In this document: positions 58,822-64,000 of the stretch, piece after piece
How the letters are laid out: each line of letters begins with the position of its first letter
How positions within the stretch are numbered: position 1 is the stretch's first letter
NCBI RefSeq assembly: GCF_001995215.1
Contig: NZ_MUXN01000002.1
Span: 186,001 to 250,000, forward strand
Source of the DNA: Amycolatopsis azurea DSM 43854
GTDB taxonomy: Bacteria; Actinomycetota; Actinomycetes; Mycobacteriales; Pseudonocardiaceae
Reading direction: 5' to 3'
Length of the DNA: 64,000 nt
Notes under the pieces: generated by a model
Database searches by the model: none
The model's input: only the letters and a program-made list of their open reading frames with translations
What the model was told of the DNA's origin: nothing
Translations under genes and position numbers: made by a program

Positions 58822-61800
58822 TGTCTTCCGAAGATGAGCCCGGCGCCGACCCGGCCGGAACGCTGTCGGTCGAGAACGCCGGGCCGGTCGTGCAGCACGG
58901 CGATCTGGAGCTGAGCGGCGGGCTGGTCGCGGGCCGGGACCTCACCGTCCATGGTCCTGTCAACGTCCTCGCCGACGACGGTGCCCCGTTCGGAGACCAC
59001 GTCACGCGGCCGGGCCGGGCTTCGGATCTCTGTCCCTATCCCGGTCTGGACGCCTTCGATGAAGGGCTCGCGAGGTATTTCCACGGCAGGGAAAGAGACG
59101 TCGACGCCGTGCTCGCGCTGCTTCGCCGGGCGCCGCTGGTGGCCGTGGTCGGCTCGTCCGGCAGCGGCAAGTCGTCGCTCCTGTCGGCCGGAGTGCTTCC
59201 CGCGCTGGCGGACGGCGCGGTCGCCGGTTCGGCCGGATGGACCGTGTCGCTCGTCCGCCCCGGCACTCAGCCGGTCGAGCGGCTGTCGGCGGCCTTGGCG
59301 AAGCACACCGGCGCCGACGGGCCGACGATCTGGGTGATCGACCAGCTGGAGGAGGTGTTCGATCCGGCGGTGGATCCCGGCGACCGTGCCGCGTTCCTCG
59401 CCGCGGTCGCCGGACCGCATCCGTCCGCCGAGACCAAGGTCCTCCTCGCGTTGCGGTCGGACTTCTACCCGCACCTCGACCAAGCACCCGCGCTGGCGGC
59501 GGCGGTCTCGAAGGCCCAGCACCGGGTGCTGCCGATGGGGCCGCAGGCCATCCGCGAGGTGATCGAGAAACCGGCGGACCAGGTCGGCCTGCGCGTGGAG
59601 CCCGAACTGATCGACCGGATGCTGGCCGACACCAGCGCCGCCGAAAACGCGCTGCCGCTGCTTTCGTACGCGCTGGCGCAAACGTGGCGACGGCGGCGCA
59701 ACGGCTGGCTGACCCTCGCCGAGTACGCGAAGGCCGGTGCGCTCGACGGCGCGATCGACCACGCCGCCGAACTCGTGTGGGAATCCTTGACCGACCGGCA
59801 GCGGGCGACGGCCCGCCGGATGATGCTGCGCCTGTCCCATCTCGGCGAGAACGCCGTCGCGGTGCGTCGCCAGGCCCGGCTCGAGGATCTGGTGACCGAC
59901 GTCGACGACGAGACCGCCGTGCGCGAGGTCGCCGACCGGCTCGCCGCCGCCCGGATCCTCACGGCCGATCTGGACACCGCGACCGAGGCCCCGATCGTCG
60001 ACATCACCCACGAGACGGTGCTGCGCGCGTGGAACCGGCTGCGGACCTGGCTGACCGAAGACCGGGAAGCGAAGCGCGCGCAGGACGATCTCAGCAGCGG
60101 CGCCGCGGCGTGGAAGCAGCACGGCGCCGACCCGGGTTACCTGCTGCGAGGCGCGCGGCTCACCGCCATCCAGGCCGCGCGCCGGGCCGACAGCCTGACG
60201 GTGAACGACGTCGAACTGCGGTTCCTCTCGCTGAGCAGCCGCCTCGAGCATCGGCAACGGTGGCGGTCGCGGCTGCTCGGCCTGCTGGCCGCGGCGCTGG
60301 CCGTCGCGGTGGCGATCACGTTCGTCGTCGTGAGCCAGCAACGGCGTATCAGCCGGGAAAAGACCGTCGCGGACGCCGTGTCGCTCGCCGCTCGGTCGCG
60401 TTCGGTGAGCGGCCAGGAACGAGACCTCGGCGCGCTGCTGGCCGTCGCGGGAGCGCGGATCGACGACAACGCCGTCACCCGCGCGGCCGTCATGGACGCG
60501 GTCTCCGCGCACAGCGGCCCCCTCGCCTACCTTCTCCCGGCCGGACGGCGCGCCACGGCCGTCGCCTCCGGATTCACCCGGGACGGGTCCGCGATCGTCG
60601 GCACCATCGACGGCGCGGTCTGCGCCTTGTCCCCGGCGGACGGCCACGAGACCGGTCCGTGCTTCACCGGTCATCACACCAACATCAGCGCGGTCACGAC
60701 CGACGGCGACCTCGTCGCGGCGGCGGACGCCACCGGTTTGACGACCCTTCACCGGCAAGGGAACGCGGCGCCGGTCCGCGATCCGGTCCGGGCGACGTCC
60801 GCCGTGGTCGGCCTCGCCGTCAGCCCGGCGCACGACCAGCTGCTCGCGGCCACCCGGTTCGGCGCGGTCGAACGCTGGCGGTTGGGCGGCGAAGCGGCGC
60901 CTTTGCCGCCCCTCGCCCAAAGCGCCGACGTCGTGGCGCTCGCCGTCGCCGACAAGGCCGACCAGGTCGTCGCCCTCACGACGGCGGGGGAGCTCAAACG
61001 CTGGCGGCTGACCGACGGGGCCGAACTGCCCGCCCTCGCCGAACCAGGGACCGTGGCGACAGGCACGACGATGCGCTTGGCCGTCGTCGGTGACACCCGC
61101 GTGGTGACGGCGGACGAGAACCGGCTCGGCGTCTGGGATCTTCGCGGCGGGCAACCTCCTTTGTGGACGGACGCGCTGGGCGGGACGGCGGTCGTGTCGT
61201 CCGGTGACGGCGAAACGGTGTTCGTCGGCTCGGACACCGGCACGATCACCTCGTGGCGGCTCGCCCCCGCGCCGCTGGCCGTCGAACCCACCCGGCCTGG
61301 TCTCGTGAAGCCCGTCGTCGCGCTCGGCAGCGGAGGCGACTTCCTGGTGGGAGCGGATCAGGACGGCCGGGTGATCTCGTGGGATCTGAGCGGCAAGCGT
61401 TCTCCCGCGGGCACCCCGCTCGCCCAGGCGTCCGGGCCGCTCCAGGCCGTCGCCAGGAATCCGGCCGGAGCCGTCGCTTCGGGAGGTGCGGACGGTGTCG
61501 TCCGGGTGACCCGTGACGGATCCACAATGGACACTCATACCTTCGAGGGCTCCGTCGTCGGTCTCGCCTGGCAGCCGACGGGAATGATCGCGGTGGGCAC
61601 CGACCGTGGAACCCTGTACGAACTCGACCCGGGCACCGGGGCGACCCGGACGGTGTCCGACCGGCCGGGCACCGCGGTCACCTGTCTCGTCGCCGACGGC
61701 AGGGGGAACCTGGTCGCCGGCTTCAGCGACGGCCACGTGCTCTTCACCGACCTGCCCGGGGCGGCCTTCACCGCGGCCAAAGGTTCCGTGTCGGCGATCG

Positions 61801-62375
61801 CCCTGAGCGCGGACGGAAACAGGGTCGCCGTCGCTTCCGGCGACGGGATCTCCGCGCCGCCGCAGATCTCCGTCGCCGGGAAGCGCGAAAGGTTTCGGGA
61901 CATCCTGACCGTCACCGGGCACGCCCTTCCGGTCACCAGCCTCGCGTTCAGCCCCGACGGGCGAACCCTCGCCAGCGGCAGCGACGACCGGTCCATTCGC
62001 CTGTGGGGCTTGGCCGACGGCACGACGAAGAGCACGTTTCAGGGGCACACGGACATGGTCCTGGCGCTGGTCTACTCACCCGACGGCACGACCCTGGCCT
62101 CCGGAAGCCAGGACGGAACCCTCCGGCTGTGGGACGTCGCGAGCGGCCTCCAGATCGGGCGTCAGCTGGAGTTCGGCGTCGGCTACGTCTGGTCGCTCGC
62201 GCCCTCGCCGGACGGTGCGAATCTCGTCGCGGCGCAGGGTTCGACGGTCGTGGAATGGCCGTTCGGCAAAGGAGCGTGGCTGGACCGCGCCTGCCGGCTG
62301 GCAGGGCGTCTCCTGACCGACGACGAGCGGAAGCGATACCTGCCCGACGGGACCTCCCTACGCCCCTGCGCGTGA
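58818..62375 (+). CDS. STAND P-loop NTPase with WD40 repeats
   Basis: 1185 residues. Residues 24-48 hold the motif VVQHGDLELSGGLVAGRDLTV, matching the adaptor at 57444. 'nSTAND1/NACHT-like' NTPase about 70-470: CPYPGLDAFDEGLARYFHGRERDVDAVLALL, Walker A VVGSSGSGKSSLL at 110-120, Walker B TIWVIDQLEEVFD at 170-182, then a winged-helix region. One membrane helix (LLGLLAAALAVAVAITFVVV, about 488-507). The C-terminal half (about 560-1180) is a WD40 propeller, clearest in VTSLAFSPDGRTLASGSDDRSIRLWGLADG and LALVYSPDGTTLASGSQDGTLRLWDVASG. Cell-surface-facing or cytosolic sensor that assembles and triggers the partner through amyloid templating is the working model. Confidence 0.9.
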   Translation: MMSSEDEPGADPAGTLSVENAGPVVQHGDLELSGGLVAGRDLTVHGPVNVLADDGAPFGDHVTRPGRASDLCPYPGLDAFDEGLARYFHGRERDVDAVLALLRRAPLVAVVGSSGSGKSSLLSAGVLPALADGAVAGSAGWTVSLVRPGTQPVERLSAALAKHTGADGPTIWVIDQLEEVFDPAVDPGDRAAFLAAVAGPHPSAETKVLLALRSDFYPHLDQAPALAAAVSKAQHRVLPMGPQAIREVIEKPADQVGLRVEPELIDRMLADTSAAENALPLLSYALAQTWRRRRNGWLTLAEYAKAGALDGAIDHAAELVWESLTDRQRATARRMMLRLSHLGENAVAVRRQARLEDLVTDVDDETAVREVADRLAAARILTADLDTATEAPIVDITHETVLRAWNRLRTWLTEDREAKRAQDDLSSGAAAWKQHGADPGYLLRGARLTAIQAARRADSLTVNDVELRFLSLSSRLEHRQRWRSRLLGLLAAALAVAVAITFVVVSQQRRISREKTVADAVSLAARSRSVSGQERDLGALLAVAGARIDDNAVTRAAVMDAVSAHSGPLAYLLPAGRRATAVASGFTRDGSAIVGTIDGAVCALSPADGHETGPCFTGHHTNISAVTTDGDLVAAADATGLTTLHRQGNAAPVRDPVRATSAVVGLAVSPAHDQLLAATRFGAVERWRLGGEAAPLPPLAQSADVVALAVADKADQVVALTTAGELKRWRLTDGAELPALAEPGTVATGTTMRLAVVGDTRVVTADENRLGVWDLRGGQPPLWTDALGGTAVVSSGDGETVFVGSDTGTITSWRLAPAPLAVEPTRPGLVKPVVALGSGGDFLVGADQDGRVISWDLSGKRSPAGTPLAQASGPLQAVARNPAGAVASGGADGVVRVTRDGSTMDTHTFEGSVVGLAWQPTGMIAVGTDRGTLYELDPGTGATRTVSDRPGTAVTCLVADGRGNLVAGFSDGHVLFTDLPGAAFTAAKGSVSAIALSADGNRVAVASGDGISAPPQISVAGKRERFRDILTVTGHALPVTSLAFSPDGRTLASGSDDRSIRLWGLADGTTKSTFQGHTDMVLALVYSPDGTTLASGSQDGTLRLWDVASGLQIGRQLEFGVGYVWSLAPSPDGANLVAAQGSTVVEWPFGKGAWLDRACRLAGRLLTDDERKRYLPDGTSLRPCA

Positions 62376-62777
62376 CGCCGACCGGTACGCGGCGATCCTG
62401 ATCCGCAGGCCGCGCAGGTGGACCAGATCGATGTCGAAGGCGGAGACCGGCCGGTAGCCCGGAGCGGGTTCGGCGGACCGGCAAGGGCCACTGACGAACA
62501 CGAAATCGTCGTCCGGTTCGTATCTGGGCTCGGCCCAGACACCGGGGTCTCCGGCCCTGCTGCCGGCATGGCGAGTGCGAGCCCGCCAGTAGACGGGAAG
62601 CTTCATCGTCTCGCTCAGCGCCCTGTCGAACGCGGCGACATCGGTGGCGGCGATCCCGAGCCCGTGTCCGTTCCACACGCGAGGCGCCCAGTACTCGGCG
62701 CCGGCGGCATGGGTGAAACGGGCGGTTTCCTCGGCCGCGGTGATCGTCCAGTCGGCCACGGTGGTGAGTGTCGGCAT
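62358..62777 (-). CDS. Hypothetical protein
   Basis: 139 residues, MPTLTTVADWTITAAEETARFTHAAGAEYWAPRVWNGHGLGIAATDVAAFDRALSETMKLPVYWRARTRHAGSRAGDPGVWAEPRYEPDDDFVFVSGP. No family recognised. Stop overlaps the convergent STAND gene by 18 bases. Codon use is normal. Confidence 0.65.
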   Translation of the reverse strand: MPTLTTVADWTITAAEETARFTHAAGAEYWAPRVWNGHGLGIAATDVAAFDRALSETMKLPVYWRARTRHAGSRAGDPGVWAEPRYEPDDDFVFVSGPCRSAEPAPGYRPVSAFDIDLVHLRGLRIRIAAYRSASRAGA

Positions 62778-63117
62778 GAGGAGTCCCGGTGGTCGCGGCC
62801 CCCCTCCGGCCCGGCACACGGTAAGGGCTCGACTCCGCACGGTGGTACCACCGGCGGCACACGGATGTTGCGCCGACCGGCCGCCGCGCGCCCGAAGAAC
62901 CAGGTCCAGGAGCCGGTCGCGGTGGTGGGCCTCAATTCTGTTCATCTTCGGTTCATCCGTGAATCACCGGCTTCGGCGAACTGTGCGAGCCGGTTCCCGC
63001 CAGGCGGCGGGTCCGGGCGGGTTCGACGAACCCGGCTTCGCGGTGGACACCTCCGTGCAGCTCTCACGGGTGACAAACCCGCGCTACGGTGAATGATCGA
63101 CACGACGAGGAGAGCGG
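62778..63117. other. 340-base gap without a gene
   Basis: Between divergent genes. Open frames here are short or are complements. No clear promoter boxes or repeats were seen, apart from GAGGAGAG as ribosome site for ATG 63118. Confidence 0.4.
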
Positions 63118-63915
63118 ATGGAAAACGGCGGAGTCCGGGTCCACGGCGAGTCAGGGCAGCCGGTACTGCTGTTGCCCGGCGGCGCCGAATCCTGTGAAGG
63201 CTTCTTTCCGGGCCTGGTCGAAGGTCTCGTCGACGATCCCGGCTGCCGGGTGATCGTGCACGACCGGCCGGGCACCGGCACTTCGACGGACGAGGGCACG
63301 CTGGCGGACGCCGCGTCCCGGCTGAGCGCGCTCATCGACAGCCTGGACTGCGGCCCGGTCGTGGTGGTCGGGCAGAGTCTCGGCGGTGCCGTGGCGGTCC
63401 TGCTCGCCCGCGATCACCCCGAGCAGGTCGCCGGTCTGGTCCTGCTCGACCCGACACCCATCGACGATCCCCGTACGTGCGCCGGTCTGGAGCGGGCGAC
63501 GGGTGTGCTCGGCAAGGTGTCGACCGTTCCCGTGCTGCGCCAGGTCTTTCCGCGCGTCGTCCACACCGCCGTCGCTCGGGCCGCGCGACGTCAGGACCTC
63601 CGGCCGGATTGCGAGGCGGCGTTCTTGCGGACGGCGGACGCCGACCTCCCGACGCTGGCGCGCGCGGTCCGCGGCATCTCGGCGCTGGCGAAAGACCTGC
63701 AGGGCGCCGAGTTGCCCCGGCTGCCCGCTGTGGTGGTGACCGCCGATCGCAAACGGGACTCCGCGATGCGACGCTCCCACGAGCGTTTCGCCGCCGCGTT
63801 CGGCGGGCGGGTCGAGTGCTGGCCGGGGGCGACGCACAGCGTGCACCTCGACCATCCCGACGAGACCCTGGCGACGGTGCGTGAAGTGGTCACTCAGGTC
63901 GGCCGGGCGGCCTGA
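63118..63915 (+). CDS. Alpha/beta hydrolase
   Basis: 265 residues. HGESGQPVLLLPGGAESCEGFF (oxyanion loop), nucleophile elbow VVVVGQSLGGAVAVLLARDHP (Ser near residue 88), LVLLDPTP, acid Asp region VVVTADRKRD and His in GATHSVHLDHPDE. Esterase/peroxidase-like fold, substrate unknown. GAGGAGAG before ATG 63118. The 85 bases after it hold nothing recognisable. Confidence 0.9.
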   Translation: MENGGVRVHGESGQPVLLLPGGAESCEGFFPGLVEGLVDDPGCRVIVHDRPGTGTSTDEGTLADAASRLSALIDSLDCGPVVVVGQSLGGAVAVLLARDHPEQVAGLVLLDPTPIDDPRTCAGLERATGVLGKVSTVPVLRQVFPRVVHTAVARAARRQDLRPDCEAAFLRTADADLPTLARAVRGISALAKDLQGAELPRLPAVVVTADRKRDSAMRRSHERFAAAFGGRVECWPGATHSVHLDHPDETLATVREVVTQVGRAA

Positions 63916-64000
63916 GCGTATCGGCTTGCTATGCCGCTCGGAGGCCTTCGAGCTCGTGTCGCGGGAAGGGAGCGCATGTCCGGCATCGTCGCAGGAGGCG

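Noticed and set aside
58803..62048. A 1081-codon open frame on the minus strand
   Set aside because: Antisense shadow of the STAND/WD40 gene, whose Walker motifs and WD repeats are unmistakable.

Overview
High-GC actinobacterial chromosomal DNA (strong G/C at third codon positions, GTG and some TTG starts, F420-type oxidoreductases, PASTA-less Ser/Thr kinase, PadR/TetR/HxlR regulators). The gene set and the many long palindromes between genes suggest Pseudonocardiaceae, probably Amycolatopsis; this is inference from style, not a database match. No rRNA, tRNA, IS element or CRISPR array was seen.

Layout. 0-9.7 kb: general genes (secreted amidase, IclR, Ser/Thr kinase, luciferase-like oxidoreductase, a cytochrome P450 divergent from a TetR regulator, GNAT, HxlR, TetR-SDR pair). 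9.8-16.5 kb: a general-stress island with a SigB/SigF-type sigma factor and its anti-sigma kinase, small envelope proteins (DUF4235, DUF3618, holin-like), an SRPBCC protein, a DUF3140 pseudogene and an FGD-like oxidoreductase. Several of these genes carry GTTT-N14-17-GGGTA(T/C) promoters of the kind read by this sigma class, and the same promoters recur at 41-42.4 kb before a small protein and a STAS protein, close to a universal stress protein, a PucR regulator and a second STAS protein.

17.2-40.9 kb: a specialised-metabolite gene cluster, the most interesting part of the window. Operon 1 (17242-30546) has an ATP-grasp ligase, a lysine/ornithine N-monooxygenase, a cupin and a methionyl-tRNA-synthetase-like protein as separate overlapping genes (the parts of known N-N bond forming hydrazine synthetases), an MFS exporter, an oligopeptide-binding protein without signal peptide, a second ATP-grasp enzyme, both glutamate mutase subunits, an AsnRS/asparagine-synthetase-like enzyme, a stand-alone FMN glutamate-synthase domain and a small protein. 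After a terminator and two unrelated genes comes an HTH/NB-ARC regulator, then operon 2 (33518-40939): O-carbamoyltransferase, DAO-type FAD oxidoreductase (the usual third enzyme of hydrazine amino-acid pathways), third ATP-grasp ligase, DDAH/amidinotransferase-fold enzyme, cation/proton antiporter, and a clavaminate-synthase-like hydroxylase. A shared sequence motif lies upstream of both operons. The inferred product is a carbamoylated, amide-linked (non-ribosomal, NRPS-free) small peptide containing an N-N bond and possibly a 3-methylaspartate-derived unit.

44.6-64 kb: AlkD-like glycosylase, PadR/NTF2 pair, GH5 glycanase, isochorismatase-fold hydrolase lacking its Cys, a MerR-B12 regulator beside an FeS photolyase-like gene (light response), membrane/lipoproteins with one probable frameshifted gene, a secreted glucose/sorbosone-dehydrogenase-like protein with a PKD domain, and a three-gene STAND locus (short protein with an amyloid/RHIM-like motif, lipoprotein, P-loop-TM-WD40 protein carrying the matching motif) that looks like a prokaryotic signalosome or defence module.
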